This document shows, piece by piece, positions 38,913-47,847 of a DNA stretch of 64,000 bases (positions are counted from its first letter, which is position 1; each line of letters starts with the position of its first letter). The stretch spans positions 2,666,001-2,730,000 of the forward strand of contig NZ_JAWJEJ010000001.1 of the NCBI RefSeq assembly GCF_032911445.1, written 5' to 3'. Source of the DNA: Sphingomonas sp. HF-S4 (lineage in GTDB: Bacteria > Pseudomonadota > Alphaproteobacteria > Sphingomonadales > Sphingomonadaceae). The position numbers were made by a program, and so were the translations under genes. Below the pieces are notes generated by a model. It was not told the DNA's origin, ran no database searches, and was given only the letters and a program-made list of their open reading frames with translations.

Positions 38913-39815
38913 TCAGCCGAACGGCAGCAGGTGACTATAGGGGAAGTCCGTGGTCCCCCAGTGCGAAACATAGACGTGCGGCGGCTCTATCACGACGCTG
39001 AACTGGCATTTCGGCCGGATCGCGGAGAGCGCCCGATATTCCGCCTCGGTGAGGCGAGCATTGCGCAGACGGATGCCCCAGGCCCGCTCCAGCACCGGCG
39101 AGCGAAAAAGCCGCTCGTACTCCGCAAAGGGCGTCGAATCCCATTCGGGCGTTTCCGCCGGCGTGAGCGACAGGAAGGGCGCACTCGAATCGGTGAAGTC
39201 GATGAAGCCCAACGCCGGCAGGCGCGTGGCCTCGGCTAGATGGCCGATAAAGCCGCGCGTGCGCCAGTCGCCGCCGGTACGGATGCGCTTAAGCTGGGGC
39301 AGGTCGAGCGCGAAGAAGTCCGGCTCGGGGGCCTGGGGCAGTTCCAACGTGCGCAGTGCCGGCATGCGCGCGATCAGCGTTGGAAGCTGGTCGTCGGCGA
39401 TGCAGGCCTGATTATGGTCGCCTGGATCGGAAATCGCCACCTGGAAGGCACGCAACCCCGAGAAATCAGGCCGGGCGGCGATCAGCGGGGCGAAATCCCA
39501 TTCCTTCAGGCCGTTGGCGCCTTCGTCAGGCCCTGAAATGCGCAGCTGGACGAGATGCGGCGCGATGCCGGGGCGGCCGAGCAGGTCGAGGAACTCGCTC
39601 CAGCCTTCATATTCCGAACCGCGATACTCCACCGCCAGCGCGCCTCCCAGATCGGCAACGGAAAGCCGCGAGCAATGGTCGGGTTCGAGCAGGCGCTGGG
39701 CCAGCCAGTCGGCATGGTCGCCCTCTTCCACTTCCTGGCCTTCGGCAGCGGCTTCATTGAGCGTGGCCTGGAGGTTGCGCAGCGCCGCCAGCGCCGCATC
39801 CAGGGACAAGCTCAT
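38913..39815 (-). CDS. Hypothetical protein with LRR-like repeats, coupled to rlmN
   Basis: A 300-residue protein I do not recognise. Residues about 100-230 show loose leucine-rich periodicity ([44 protein letters not shown]), suggesting a curved solenoid or recognition scaffold. The N-terminal 60 residues are Ala/Leu-rich and helical. No signal peptide or enzyme motif is seen. The start ATG overlaps the rlmN stop by four bases, so it is translationally coupled to rlmN. It might bind RNA or protein, but no function is assigned. Confidence 0.65.
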   Translation of the reverse strand: MSLSLDAALAALRNLQATLNEAAAEGQEVEEGDHADWLAQRLLEPDHCSRLSVADLGGALAVEYRGSEYEGWSEFLDLLGRPGIAPHLVQLRISGPDEGANGLKEWDFAPLIAARPDFSGLRAFQVAISDPGDHNQACIADDQLPTLIARMPALRTLELPQAPEPDFFALDLPQLKRIRTGGDWRTRGFIGHLAEATRLPALGFIDFTDSSAPFLSLTPAETPEWDSTPFAEYERLFRSPVLERAWGIRLRNARLTEAEYRALSAIRPKCQFSVVIEPPHVYVSHWGTTDFPYSHLLPFG

Positions 39816-41020
39816 CCGAGCGCCGCCTGCTTTTCCTCGGCCAGCCGGTCGAGCTCGGCGCGGCTCTTCTTCTCCGACGCGGTCTTCAATTGCCCGCACG
39901 CCGCATCGATGTCGCGTCCGCGCGGGGTGCGCACCGGGGCCGAATAGCCCGCCTCGAACAGGATCGACGAGAACGCGCGGATCCGCTCGGGCGCGGAGCA
40001 TTCGTAGGGCGCGCCGGGCCAGGGGTTGAACGGGATCAGGTTCACCTTGGCCGGCAGCTTGTACTTCTTGATCAGCCGGACCAGCTCGCGCGCCTCTTCG
40101 TCGCTGTCGTTCTTGTCCTTGAGCATCACATATTCGAACGTGATCCGCCGCGCGTTGTTGGCGCCGGGATAGTCGGCGCAGGCCTGGAGCAGCTCCTCGA
40201 TCCCGTATTTGCGGTTCAACGGCACGATCTCGTCGCGCACTTCCTTGGTCACCGCATGCAGCGACACGGCGAGGTTCACCCCGATCTCCTCCCCGGCGCG
40301 CGCCATCATCGGGACGACGCCGGAGGTGCTGAGCGTGATCCGCCGCTTCGACAGCGCCAGCCCGTCGCCATCCATCACGATATGGAGCGCATCGCGGACC
40401 TGGTCGAAATTGTAGAGCGGCTCGCCCATTCCCATCATCACGATGTTGGTGAGCATGCGGCCCTCGGGCTGGCTCGGCCATTCGCCCAGGCCGTCGCGCG
40501 CAAGCATCACCTGCCCGACGATCTCGGCGGGCGTCAGGTTGCGGACCAGCCGCATCGTGCCGGTGTGGCAGAAGCGGCAATTGAGCGTGCAGCCGACCTG
40601 CGACGATACGCAGAGCGTCCCGCGGTCCGCGTCTGGGATGAAGACCATCTCGTAATCCTGGCCGTCGTCCGAGCGCAGCAGCCACTTCCGCGTGCCGTCG
40701 GTCGAGACCTGCGCCTCGACCACTTCGGGTCGCGAGATCACGAAGCGCTGTGCGAGCCAGGGCTGCATCGCCTTGGAGATGTCGGTCATCAGCGAAAAAT
40801 CGGTAACGCCACGATTGTAGATCCAGTGCCACAGCTGCTTTGCGCGCAGCTTGGCCTGCTTGGGCTCGAGCTGCGCGGTCTCCAGCGCCATGCGCAGATC
40901 GGCCTTGGACAGGCCGAGCAGGTCGATGCGGCCATCGGCGCGCGGCTTGAATTCGCGCGGAACGGGCACGGGATCGATGTGCCCCGGAATGGGCATGAGG
41001 GCGGCCGACTCTGTCTGCAT
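39812..41020 (-). CDS. rlmN: Dual-specificity RNA methyltransferase RlmN (23S rRNA m2A2503 / tRNA m2A37)
   Basis: A 402-residue radical-SAM enzyme. It has the N-terminal accessory domain ([15 protein letters not shown]), the [4Fe-4S] motif CTLNCRFC in [18 protein letters not shown], and [11 protein letters not shown] and [18 protein letters not shown] beyond. The second conserved Cys near the C-terminus is in [13 protein letters not shown]. The start is uncertain: GTG at 41056, ATG at 41029 and ATG at 41020 are all in frame, and I picked the last because [16 protein letters not shown] matches related starts. The downstream LRR-like gene overlaps its stop by four bases. Confidence 0.96.
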   Translation of the reverse strand: MQTESAALMPIPGHIDPVPVPREFKPRADGRIDLLGLSKADLRMALETAQLEPKQAKLRAKQLWHWIYNRGVTDFSLMTDISKAMQPWLAQRFVISRPEVVEAQVSTDGTRKWLLRSDDGQDYEMVFIPDADRGTLCVSSQVGCTLNCRFCHTGTMRLVRNLTPAEIVGQVMLARDGLGEWPSQPEGRMLTNIVMMGMGEPLYNFDQVRDALHIVMDGDGLALSKRRITLSTSGVVPMMARAGEEIGVNLAVSLHAVTKEVRDEIVPLNRKYGIEELLQACADYPGANNARRITFEYVMLKDKNDSDEEARELVRLIKKYKLPAKVNLIPFNPWPGAPYECSAPERIRAFSSILFEAGYSAPVRTPRGRDIDAACGQLKTASEKKSRAELDRLAEEKQAALG

Positions 41021-41196
41021 GGCCGCCATGTAGTCGATTTCGCGCGGCTTTTCCACACCCTCGGCCCGGCGCTGGAATCAAACGGGTCCGCCATGCCTGT
41101 CGCGCGAATCAAACGCTGCACCGCGGAACGGGTTGTCACTTGGATACAGGACCGCCCAGCTTGCGTTCAACAGGGGCGTAACAACTGGAGTAACCC

Positions 41197-41634
41197 ATGA
41201 AGCTTCGCAATTCGATGCTGATCACTGCGGCGCTGTTTGCCGCGCCCGCAGCCTTCGCGCAGGACGCGCAGACCACGAGCCCGGCGCCGCCGACCAGCGC
41301 GGATCCGTCGACACAGACCGGCACGGCAACCGATCCGTCGGCGCCGACCGGCACCACTGGCTCGGGCACCGCGGCGACGACGGTGAGCGACACCGAAGTC
41401 ACGCAGTTCGCGACTGCCGCGGTCGCAGCGGCCAAGATTCGTTCGGACGCGACCGTTCCCGAGGCGGACAAGAACGCCAAGATGGTCGAGGCAATCACCG
41501 CGTCGGGCCTCCCGCCCGCACGCTTCAACGAAATCGCCCAGGCGATGCAGTCGGACACCGCGCTCAACAAGCGCATTCAGGACGCCGCGGCGACGCAGGC
41601 ACCGGCAGCCGGCGCAGCAGCACCGACGCCTTAA
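41197..41634 (+). CDS. Exported DUF4168-domain protein
   Basis: A 145-residue protein with a signal peptide (cleavage near AAFAQ, residue 22), then a Thr/Pro/Ser/Gly-rich low-complexity segment (about 23-60) and a DUF4168-like helical domain: SDTEVTQFATAAVAAAKI, then KMVEAITASGLPPARFNEIAQAMQSD. The C-terminus is Ala/Pro-rich. DUF4168 proteins are exported and of unknown function. It is flanked downstream by a strong intrinsic terminator at 41689. Confidence 0.8.
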   Translation: MKLRNSMLITAALFAAPAAFAQDAQTTSPAPPTSADPSTQTGTATDPSAPTGTTGSGTAATTVSDTEVTQFATAAVAAAKIRSDATVPEADKNAKMVEAITASGLPPARFNEIAQAMQSDTALNKRIQDAAATQAPAAGAAAPTP

Positions 41635-41688
41635 CTGATGGACTCGCGGGCGGCGGTGCGATCGCCGCCCGGCGGGCTTGCCCGATCG

Positions 41689-41716
41689 ATCCTCCCCTGC
41701 GTCGGGAGGATTTTTT
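41689..41716. terminator. Strong Rho-independent terminator after the DUF4168 gene
   Basis: ATCCTCCC (41689-41696) pairs with GGGAGGAT (41704-41711) over a seven-base loop and is followed by a run of six T. A second hairpin lies just before it, GGGCGGCG with CGCCGCCC at 41648-41670. The gene on the minus strand ends nearby, so it can serve both directions. Confidence 0.8.
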
Positions 41717-41719
41717 ACG

Positions 41720-42178
41720 TCAACGCCGCCCCGCGCACCCCAAGGCCGCCGCATCGATCGCGGTCGCCGCGCCCTTGAGCGCATAGCTGTCGGCGAAGGC
41801 GGCACCGTTCACCGCGACCGTCTCGACGCTCATGCTGCGCCCGTCGCGGATCGCGGCGACGACCGCGGCATCAGTGCGTGCGTCCGGCGCCCAGGCGTCG
41901 GCATCGCCGGCGCGCAGCTCGAAGCGACGCTCGCCGATCGACAGGGTCACCCGCGCATTGGGCGAGCGGGCACGGCTCAGACGGATATGGAGCTGGTTGC
42001 GCACTCCCTGCCCGGGCCAGTTGGCGATGCTGGCGAACGGCGCGCCCCGTCCCCGCTCGACCGGCCGGGCGATCGCGAAGCAGCGTAACGGCGAGGGATC
42101 ACGAAACGCCCCCCAGCCGCCATAGGTGCCCAGCGCGTCGCGCGGCAGCATCGCCAGCAGCAGCGCGAGGCCGATCAT
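41720..42178 (-). CDS. Hypothetical small exported protein
   Basis: A 152-residue protein I do not recognise with certainty. It begins with a hydrophobic stretch (MIGLALLLAMLPRDALG) that could be a signal peptide. It has FAIARPVER, SIANWPGQGVRNQLHIRLSR and ends with VNGAAFADSYALKGAATAIDAAALGC, a pattern faintly like the invasion-associated locus B (IalB) family; I would not call it that without a profile search. Its start overlaps the stop of the upstream phosphatase gene by four bases, so the two are translationally coupled. Confidence 0.6.
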   Translation of the reverse strand: MIGLALLLAMLPRDALGTYGGWGAFRDPSPLRCFAIARPVERGRGAPFASIANWPGQGVRNQLHIRLSRARSPNARVTLSIGERRFELRAGDADAWAPDARTDAAVVAAIRDGRSMSVETVAVNGAAFADSYALKGAATAIDAAALGCAGRR

Positions 42179-42825
42179 GCCGGCGCCGCGCCGCGGCCGG
42201 TGCCGCGATGGACCAGGGTTTCCACGCCCCGTTCGATCCGCACGATCGATCCCTGCGGCAGGTCGGGCGCCACCGGCGCGCCGAACTGCGGCATCACGTC
42301 CTTGCCGGTCATAACGCCGCGGAGGATGCGGCTCGACATGCCGTGCATGATGACGAGCCGGTCGCCGGGATCGTCGTCGGTGTCGGCGAGCCAGCCCGAG
42401 ACGCGCGTGGCGATCGCGTCATACCATTCGCCCCCTTCGGGCGGACGCGTGTAGAGCCCGTGCTCGAGATCGAGGAAGGGGCCGATCTCGTCGTGGAGAT
42501 CGGCATAATAGCGCCCGCTCCAGCGCCCCATGCCGATCTCGACCAGGCGGTCGTCGGTGCGCGTCTGGTGCCAGTCGAGCTGGAGATGCTCGGCGATGAT
42601 CGCCAGCGTCTGAAGCGCGCGGCCCGCGCTCGACGACCATAAAGTCAGCTTCGGTTTCCGTCCCAGCACTTCGCGCAACGCCGCTCCCATCGCATCGGCC
42701 TGGGCGAAGCCCGCGCGGGTGAGCGGCGTGTGCGGATGATCGCCCTGCATCCGCTTGGCGATGTTGAACACGGTCTCGCCGTGACGGGCGATGAAGTCGC
42801 GACCCTGACGCTGGCTTGCTGGCAT
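42175..42825 (-). CDS. Histidine phosphatase superfamily (phosphoglycerate mutase-like) protein
   Basis: A 216-residue enzyme of the RHG family. The motif FIARHGETVFN near residue 14 supplies the phospho-accepting His, and the second His is in RLVIMHGMSSRILRGV near residue 160. The acidic RLVEIGMGRWSGRYYADL segment follows the usual E of these enzymes. It may be a phosphatase or mutase; the substrate is unknown. ATG 42825 is preferred because GAGGAAGGGG lies just upstream. It heads a two-gene minus-strand unit with the hypothetical exported protein. Confidence 0.9.
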   Translation of the reverse strand: MPASQRQGRDFIARHGETVFNIAKRMQGDHPHTPLTRAGFAQADAMGAALREVLGRKPKLTLWSSSAGRALQTLAIIAEHLQLDWHQTRTDDRLVEIGMGRWSGRYYADLHDEIGPFLDLEHGLYTRPPEGGEWYDAIATRVSGWLADTDDDPGDRLVIMHGMSSRILRGVMTGKDVMPQFGAPVAPDLPQGSIVRIERGVETLVHRGTGRGAAPA

Positions 42826-42977
42826 GGCCCCTTCCTCAGCGTCTCCGCGGGCCAAAGGCAATGGCCGAAATGCGGCGCGCCGCGATTTTGCCTCGTTTCG
42901 TTCAGGCAACGAACAGGTGCGTTACGACAGCAGGACACCCGCTCCGTCTTTGGGGCGTGTTCAATAAGGAGACCTGC

Positions 42978-43538
42978 ATGCGCAACCTCATTCTCGCCAC
43001 CCTGACCGCGACCGCCGCCGCTACGCCGGCGTTGGCCCAGGACACGCGCTTTGCCGGTCCGCGCGCCGAGGCTATCGCCGGCTGGGATCACGCCAACGTG
43101 CCTGGTGGCGACATGAAGGACGGCGTCACCTATGGCGGCGCGATCGGATACGACGTCCAGCGCGGCAGAACCGTGTTCGGCATCGAGGGCGAGATCACCG
43201 GGTCAACCCTCAAGGACGATAGCCGCATCACGCCCGACACGCGCTTCAAGGGGGAAGTGGGCCGTGACCTCTATGTCGGCGGGCGCCTGGGCTTCGTCGC
43301 GTCCCCCAACACGCTGATCTACGCGAAGGCAGGCTACACCAACCTGCGCACCCATGTGGCCTATAGTTCGCCCACCACCAATTACGACGGCAGCGGCACG
43401 GATGGCGGGTACAGGCTCGGCGCCGGCGCCGAGTACAGGCTGGGCGGCAGGGCCTATCTCAAGAGCGAATATCGCTACAGCGACTATGGCGGCGGCGCGC
43501 GGCACCAGGTGGTGGGCGGGCTCGGCGTCCGCTTCTGA
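42978..43538 (+). CDS. Outer-membrane beta-barrel protein, Omp25-like (tandem copy 1)
   Basis: A 186-residue exported protein with a signal peptide (cleavage near ALAQ, residue 20) and eight-stranded-barrel features: VFGIEGEITGS, GRDLYVGGRLGFVASPNTLIYAKAGYTNLR and YLKSEYRYSDYGGGARHQVVGGLGVRF, ending in Phe. It is similar to the next gene (same YxGxRLGF, KAGYTN, EYRYS landmarks), so the pair is a tandem duplication. ATG 42978 has AAGGA at 42966-42970. Function in the outer membrane is structural or porin-like by family. Confidence 0.85.
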   Translation: MRNLILATLTATAAATPALAQDTRFAGPRAEAIAGWDHANVPGGDMKDGVTYGGAIGYDVQRGRTVFGIEGEITGSTLKDDSRITPDTRFKGEVGRDLYVGGRLGFVASPNTLIYAKAGYTNLRTHVAYSSPTTNYDGSGTDGGYRLGAGAEYRLGGRAYLKSEYRYSDYGGGARHQVVGGLGVRF

Positions 43539-43647
43539 AGCCTTGGTAGGGGCCGCGGAAGGTTCAACCCCGTGTTGCCCAAATACCACGCTTTGCGTTG
43601 TTTATGTGAGGTTCATGCAACTGCGGACTCGCATCCCTAGTTAAGCC

Positions 43648-43673
43648 CCGGCTCGTTCGAACAAGCGAGCCGG
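43648..43673 (+). promoter_or_regulatory. GC-rich hairpin in the leader of the second barrel gene
   Basis: CCGGCTCG (43648-43655) pairs with CGAGCCGG (43666-43673) around a ten-base loop that itself contains a GTTCGAAC palindrome; TTTCCC follows. It sits 17 bases before the start codon and just before the AAGGAG ribosome binding site at 43680-43685, so it may be a terminator for gene 1 or a leader structure for gene 2. Confidence 0.5.
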
Positions 43674-43690
43674 TTTCCCAAGGAGTAGTT

Positions 43691-44344
43691 ATGCGTAAGC
43701 TTGTTTTCGTCGCCGCCCTCGCCGCCTCGTCGGCACTGGCCGCCCCTGCGTTTGCGCAGGATTCGGCCCCCGGTGGTTTCCGCGTCGGCGTGGTCGGCGG
43801 TCTCGATATCGTCCGTCCCGGCGACAGCGAGAATTCGCGTATCCAGGGTGACGACCAGAGCATCGAAGGCGCGCTGTACGGCGTCGAGGCGGGCTATGAC
43901 ATCCCGCTCGGTGGCGCGATCCTCGGCATCGAGGGCGAGTTCAGCGGCTCGACCGCCAAGGTCACCACCGACACCAGCGATCCCAATTACTTCGGCTATG
44001 GCCGCGTCAAGGCCGGCCGCGACATCTATGTCGGCGCGCGCCTCGGCTTCGAAGCGGCCCCCGGCACGCTCGTCTACGCCAAGGGCGGCTACACCAATGC
44101 CCGCCTCAACGTGACCGCCGACAACGGCACCACCACCCGCGACGAGAACTTCCAGCTCGACGGCTGGCGCGTGGGTGCGGGCGTCGAGAAGTCGATCGGC
44201 CGCAACACCTATGCCAAGGTCGAATATCGCTATTCGAACTACACCAATGCGGACTTCCAGTTCGCCAACGGCACGGTGACCGACACGTTCGACGTCGACA
44301 CCGACCGTCACCAGGTCGTTGCGGGCGTCGGCTTCCGCTTCTGA
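43691..44344 (+). CDS. Outer-membrane beta-barrel protein, Omp25-like (tandem copy 2)
   Basis: A 217-residue exported barrel with signal peptide (cleavage near APAFAQ, residue 23). Strands recur as GALYGVEAGYDIPLGGAILGIEGEFSGS, GRDIYVGARLGFEAAPGTLVYAKGGYTNARL and YAKVEYRYSNYTNADF, ending HQVVAGVGFRF. It carries a longer loop between strands than copy 1 (VTTDTSDPNYFGYG). The gene has a clear AAGGAG site and a hairpin in its leader, and a terminator follows at 44378. Codon use is highly biased to G/C, as in abundant proteins. Confidence 0.9.
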   Translation: MRKLVFVAALAASSALAAPAFAQDSAPGGFRVGVVGGLDIVRPGDSENSRIQGDDQSIEGALYGVEAGYDIPLGGAILGIEGEFSGSTAKVTTDTSDPNYFGYGRVKAGRDIYVGARLGFEAAPGTLVYAKGGYTNARLNVTADNGTTTRDENFQLDGWRVGAGVEKSIGRNTYAKVEYRYSNYTNADFQFANGTVTDTFDVDTDRHQVVAGVGFRF

Positions 44345-44377
44345 GGACCGCGCCGCACCATTTTGGTGTGCAAAAGG

Positions 44378-44407
44378 AGGGTCGGGGCGCTTGCCCCGGC
44401 CCTTTTT
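44378..44407 (+). terminator. Rho-independent terminator after the tandem barrel genes
   Basis: GGTCGGGGC (44380-44388) pairs with GCCCCGGCC (44393-44401) with a four-base loop and one G-U pair, followed by TTTTT at 44403-44407. It isolates the barrel genes from dnaN. A smaller hairpin (GCACCA/TGGTGTGC) lies just before it. Confidence 0.8.
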
Positions 44408-44478
44408 GCCGTTAGACACTATATCCGAGCCAATTCGCCAGCGCCCGGATTCGTGCGCGGCACCGGGGGTTTTGAGTG

Positions 44479-45591
44479 ATGAAGGCGACGATCGAACGCG
44501 CAACTCTGTTGAGGGGCCTCAGCCACGTCCAGTCCGTGGTCGAACGGCGCAACACCATCCCGATCCTGTCGAACGTGCTGATCGAAGCACAGGCCGGCGG
44601 CACGATGCGGCTTATGGCCACCGATCTCGACCTCCAGATCGACGAGACGATCCCCGCTGCGGTCGACCAGCCCGGCGCGATCACCGTCTCGGCGCACACG
44701 CTGTTCGACATCGTCCGCAAGCTTCCTGAGGGCTCGCAGGTCGAGCTCGCCGCTGCCGAGGGCCGGATCACGGTCAATGCCGGCCGCGCCAAGTTCACGC
44801 TGGCGACGCTGCCGCGCGACGATTTCCCGATGATCGCCGAGGGCGAGCTGCCGACGACGTTCGAGCTGCCCGCGGAAACGCTCAAGCAGATCATCGACAA
44901 GACCCGCTTCGCGATCTCGACCGAAGAGACGCGCTATTATCTCAACGGCATCTTCCTCCATGTCACCGACGATGCCCAGCCGCTGCTCCGCGCCGCCGCG
45001 ACCGACGGCCACCGCCTCGCGCGCGTCACCGTGGCGCGCCCCGATGGCGCCGACGGCATGCCCGACGTGATCGTGCCGCGTAAGTGCGTCGCCGAGCTCC
45101 GGAAACTGCTCGACGAGGTCGACGGTTCGGTCGGGGTGTCGCTGTCGGGCTCGAAGATCCGCTTCGATCTCGGCCAGGCGATCCTGACCTCGAAGCTGAT
45201 CGACGGCACCTTCCCCGATTACAGCCGCGTCATCCCGACCGCGAACGACAAGATCCTCAAGATCGACCCCAAGAGCTTCATGCAGGGCGTCGACCGCGTC
45301 TCGACGATCGCCACCGAGAAGACCCGCGCAGTCAAGATGGCGCTCGACCGCGACAAGATCATCCTCTCGGTCACCAGCCCCGAAAATGGCGCGGCCGCCG
45401 AGGAAGTGCCCGGCGAATATGTCGCGCTGCCGTTCGAGATCGGTTTCAACAGCCGCTACCTCATGGACATCCTCGGCCAGATCGAGGGCGACTTGGTCGA
45501 GGTTCACCTCGCCGACGCCGCGGCGCCCACGCTGATCCGTGAGAACGACAGCTCGCCGGCGCTGTACGTGCTGATGCCGATGCGTGTGTAA
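44479..45591 (+). CDS. dnaN: DNA polymerase III sliding clamp (beta subunit)
   Basis: A 370-residue ring clamp with three similar domains. It starts MKATIERATLLRGLSHVQSVVERRNTIPIL, the family N-terminus, and has the middle-domain KIRFDLGQAILTSKLIDGTFPDYSRVIPT segment and the C-terminal PVRL-like end ALYVLMPMRV. It tethers Pol III to DNA. ATG 44479 is chosen over the adjoining GTG at 44476. It is separated by about 3 kb from recF, while gyrB lies further on, so the classical dnaN-recF-gyrB unit is spread out here. dnaA is not in the window. Confidence 0.97.
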   Translation: MKATIERATLLRGLSHVQSVVERRNTIPILSNVLIEAQAGGTMRLMATDLDLQIDETIPAAVDQPGAITVSAHTLFDIVRKLPEGSQVELAAAEGRITVNAGRAKFTLATLPRDDFPMIAEGELPTTFELPAETLKQIIDKTRFAISTEETRYYLNGIFLHVTDDAQPLLRAAATDGHRLARVTVARPDGADGMPDVIVPRKCVAELRKLLDEVDGSVGVSLSGSKIRFDLGQAILTSKLIDGTFPDYSRVIPTANDKILKIDPKSFMQGVDRVSTIATEKTRAVKMALDRDKIILSVTSPENGAAAEEVPGEYVALPFEIGFNSRYLMDILGQIEGDLVEVHLADAAAPTLIRENDSSPALYVLMPMRV

Positions 45592-45613
45592 AACGCGGCG
45601 GATAGAGTCCTAG

Positions 45614-45622
45614 TTATCCACG
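45614..45622 (+). promoter_or_regulatory. Candidate DnaA box after dnaN
   Basis: TTATCCACG matches the DnaA consensus TTATCCACA at eight of nine positions. It is only 23 bases past the dnaN stop. Further on, AAAACC and GGTTTT can pair across 20 bases. A single box is not an origin, so this is only suggestive. Confidence 0.35.
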
Positions 45623-45685
45623 TAAAACCGCGAGTCGCATCAATACGTAGGGTTTTGTTTGCGGGTTCCGTGGTACAGCGTTGTC

Positions 45686-45847
45686 ATGCACGGAATGGCA
45701 GCCCTGGTAGCCTTCAACGATCGCCGCGCGCGCGAGGAACGCGAGCGGGCCGAGCGCGCGGCCAATGCCCGAGACCGCGCGCTGCACCTCGAAATGGCCT
45801 CGATCTTCGAGCGCCGCGCCGACGTTCGCAAGCGCCTGCTGCAGTAG
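45686..45847 (+). CDS. Small basic/acidic helical protein, hypothetical
   Basis: A 53-residue open frame beginning ATG at 45686 (a TTG start at 45659 or a second ATG at 45695 are alternatives). After a short hydrophobic start (MAALVAF) nearly the whole length is Arg/Glu-rich helix (REERERAERAANARDRAL). It ends one base before the minus-strand lipoprotein stop region. Codon composition fits a coding frame, but the ribosome binding site is weak. Function unknown; it may be a regulator or an accidental frame. Confidence 0.4.
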   Translation: MHGMAALVAFNDRRAREERERAERAANARDRALHLEMASIFERRADVRKRLLQ

Positions 45848-46192
45848 TTATTGCGCCTTGAGCGCACTGACATCTGCGCGTGCCCGATCCCGTACCGCCT
45901 GCACCTTGGCCTTGGCCTGACGCTCGATGATCTCGGCGTCCTTGCGCAGCGCCTCCGCCCGGGTCTTGAGCCGCTCGGCCTCATAGCCTTTCGCCACTTC
46001 CGCCTGCGCGCCGATCGTATCCGCCTGCGCCTCGATCTGGCCGATCTGGTTTTTCGATGCGGATTCGAGCGCGTCGGCCTCGGCCTCCGCCATGTCCTGG
46101 ATATTGTCGATACGCGCCTGTTCGGGCGTCTGCGGACCGCAGCCCGCCAGCATTAGGCCCATCATCGCCGCTACTACCATCCCGCTACGCAT
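45848..46192 (-). CDS. Small lipoprotein with coiled-coil
   Basis: A 114-residue protein with a lipoprotein signal MVVAAMMGLMLAGC, lipidation at Cys18. The rest is almost entirely heptad-like helix with Ala, Glu and Lys (AEAEADALESASKNQIGQIEAQADTIG, KDAEIIERQAKAKVQAVRD), typical of small envelope coiled-coil lipoproteins. It is transcribed away from the Coq4-like gene. No specific partner can be read from the sequence. Confidence 0.75.
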   Translation of the reverse strand: MRSGMVVAAMMGLMLAGCGPQTPEQARIDNIQDMAEAEADALESASKNQIGQIEAQADTIGAQAEVAKGYEAERLKTRAEALRKDAEIIERQAKAKVQAVRDRARADVSALKAQ

Positions 46193-46307
46193 CGTATCTC
46201 TCCTGTCCGCCCGCCAACGGGCAAGCCGGGCTTTCGTTGCGGCGGCTCGGTTGAACTTCCGCGCCGACCCTGCTATTTACACCATTGTCAGTAGCTCGAG
46301 GCAGATC

Positions 46308-47069
46308 ATGGCGACGCAGGCACAGGAACCGCTCAACCCCGGCATCCCGATGAAGCGCCAATGGGGCACCGCCCTTTCGGCGCTGCGCCGGCTGCTGTCG
46401 AACGGCGACGATACCGAGCAGGTGTTCCGCATCATGCGCGCGCTCAACGGCGACATCACCCAGAAGAATTACCGCAAACTGCTCACCGTCCCCGGCGGCG
46501 GCAAGCTCGCCTACCAGCGTCTCGAACTCGCCGAGCGGCTGTCCGACCGCAGCTGGATCGATGGCTTCGCGCCCGACACCGTCGGCGGTGCCTATCGCAG
46601 CTTCCTCGACGCGACCGGCTATTCGGCCAAGGGCCTCGCCGAAGTCAGCACCAACGCGATCGGCGCCGACGCGCTCGAAGTCGAGCACCCCTATGCCTGG
46701 ATGGGCCGCCGCGAGCGCGACATCCACGATCTGTGGCACGTCCTTACCGGCTACAAGGCCGACGAGCATCTCGGCGAAGCGTGCCTCGTCGCCTTTTCCT
46801 ACGCCCAGACCGGCGGGCTGGGCTGGGCGTTCATCGCCTCGGGCGCCGCACTCAAGAGCCTCCGCATCACCGGCAAGCGCGACTTCCTCCGCGCGGTGAT
46901 CGAGGGCTATCGTCACGGCAAGGCCGCGCGATGGCTCCACGGCGAGGATTACGAGGCGCTGCTCGCCGAGCCGCTCGACGCCGCGCGACGCCGGCTGGGC
47001 ATCGCCCAGCCCAAGGCCTATCGCGTCGCCCAGGCGAGCCTCGCCGAAGCGGGGCTGACGGGAATCTAG
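46308..47069 (+). CDS. coq4: Coq4-family protein (ubiquinone biosynthesis-associated)
   Basis: A 253-residue protein of the Coq4 family. It holds the conserved metal-binding stretch RDIHDLWHVLTGYKADEHLGEA near residue 140 (HDxxH followed by E), preceded by PYAWMGRRERD. Coq4 organises ubiquinone biosynthesis in eukaryotes; bacterial relatives are found in alphaproteobacteria and likely take part in quinone metabolism. ATG 46308 has GAGG in its upstream region; an earlier open frame lacks protein-like sequence. It is divergent from the small lipoprotein and converges on the exported protein pair. Confidence 0.85.
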   Translation: MATQAQEPLNPGIPMKRQWGTALSALRRLLSNGDDTEQVFRIMRALNGDITQKNYRKLLTVPGGGKLAYQRLELAERLSDRSWIDGFAPDTVGGAYRSFLDATGYSAKGLAEVSTNAIGADALEVEHPYAWMGRRERDIHDLWHVLTGYKADEHLGEACLVAFSYAQTGGLGWAFIASGAALKSLRITGKRDFLRAVIEGYRHGKAARWLHGEDYEALLAEPLDAARRRLGIAQPKAYRVAQASLAEAGLTGI

Positions 47070-47088
47070 CGCGGTATCGACCTTAAAT

Positions 47089-47111
47089 TCCCCTCCCTGA
47101 AAGGGAGGGGA
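47089..47111. terminator. Perfect 10-bp hairpin between convergent genes
   Basis: TCCCCTCCCT (47089-47098) pairs with AGGGAGGGGA (47102-47111) over a three-base loop. It lies between the stops of the Coq4-like gene and the minus-strand exported protein gene. The arm core matches the palindromes in recF and before hom. Confidence 0.65.
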
Positions 47112-47136
47112 GTGCGATGCTGCGGATCGATGCGGT

Positions 47137-47847
47137 TTAAGGCAAAGGCGGCAGCTCGGCGGGCACCTCTTCCGCGTCCGACGAAGGCGCCGACATCGCC
47201 GCGTCGAACGCCGACGGATCCATCACCGGCCCCGGCAGCGCGAACCGCGCCGCGTCGATCTCGGCCTTGCTCACCGAGCGCAGCTTCAGATACTCCACCA
47301 GCACCAGCCGCAGCGGCGTCCCCTTGGCGAAGATCTCGCGCAGCCGCGGCGCGAAGTCGGGCGACGGGATCATCGGCGCGAACGTCGCCAGCCCGGCATC
47401 GACTACCCCGGCGAACACCGCGCCGACCGGCGCGAGATCGCGATCGGCGTTCATCACCGCCTCGAGCGTGTTGCCCTTCGGCGTATCGACCTTGAGCGTC
47501 CACAGCGTGCCGCTCCGCCCGGCGACCTGTTCCTCGGCGCCCCGCGCGACCAGCACGGGGCGCTTGTCGGTCTCCGCCGGGGGCTTGCCGGCGAGCGCCA
47601 TCTTGCCCGCTAGGCCGAGAAACGCCTTGCGCTCGATCACCAGCGGCTTGTCGCCCTGGAAGATCGCGACATATTCGGTGCCGCCGCGGCGCAGCAGCAG
47701 CACCTTGCCCGGCACTTCGGCGCGATAGTCGCCATTGTCGTCGACTTCGACCGACAGCGTCTCCTTGCCCATCTCATAGTGCGCGGTGATGTCCGCCGCC
47801 GCCGGCAGCGGCGCAAACAGCAGCGCCGCGGCGAGAGCCCGACGCAT
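47137..47847 (-). CDS. Exported protein of unknown function, paralogue-like partner of the upstream lipoprotein
   Basis: A 236-residue protein with a signal peptide (about residues 1-20, ending PAAAD). It has [26 protein letters not shown], a strand-rich middle, and [27 protein letters not shown] before an acidic/Pro tail. The final part aligns in pattern with [24 protein letters not shown] of the upstream gene, suggesting distant paralogy. Its ATG shares the last bases of the upstream stop (TGATG), so translation is coupled. I do not recognise the family. Confidence 0.7.
   Translation of the reverse strand: MRRALAAALLFAPLPAAADITAHYEMGKETLSVEVDDNGDYRAEVPGKVLLLRRGGTEYVAIFQGDKPLVIERKAFLGLAGKMALAGKPPAETDKRPVLVARGAEEQVAGRSGTLWTLKVDTPKGNTLEAVMNADRDLAPVGAVFAGVVDAGLATFAPMIPSPDFAPRLREIFAKGTPLRLVLVEYLKLRSVSKAEIDAARFALPGPVMDPSAFDAAMSAPSSDAEEVPAELPPLP

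Noticed and set aside
44443..44476. Hairpin CCCGG/CCGGG before dnaN
   Set aside because: The stem is only five base pairs with a long loop and no good T-run; the stronger terminator at 44378 suffices.
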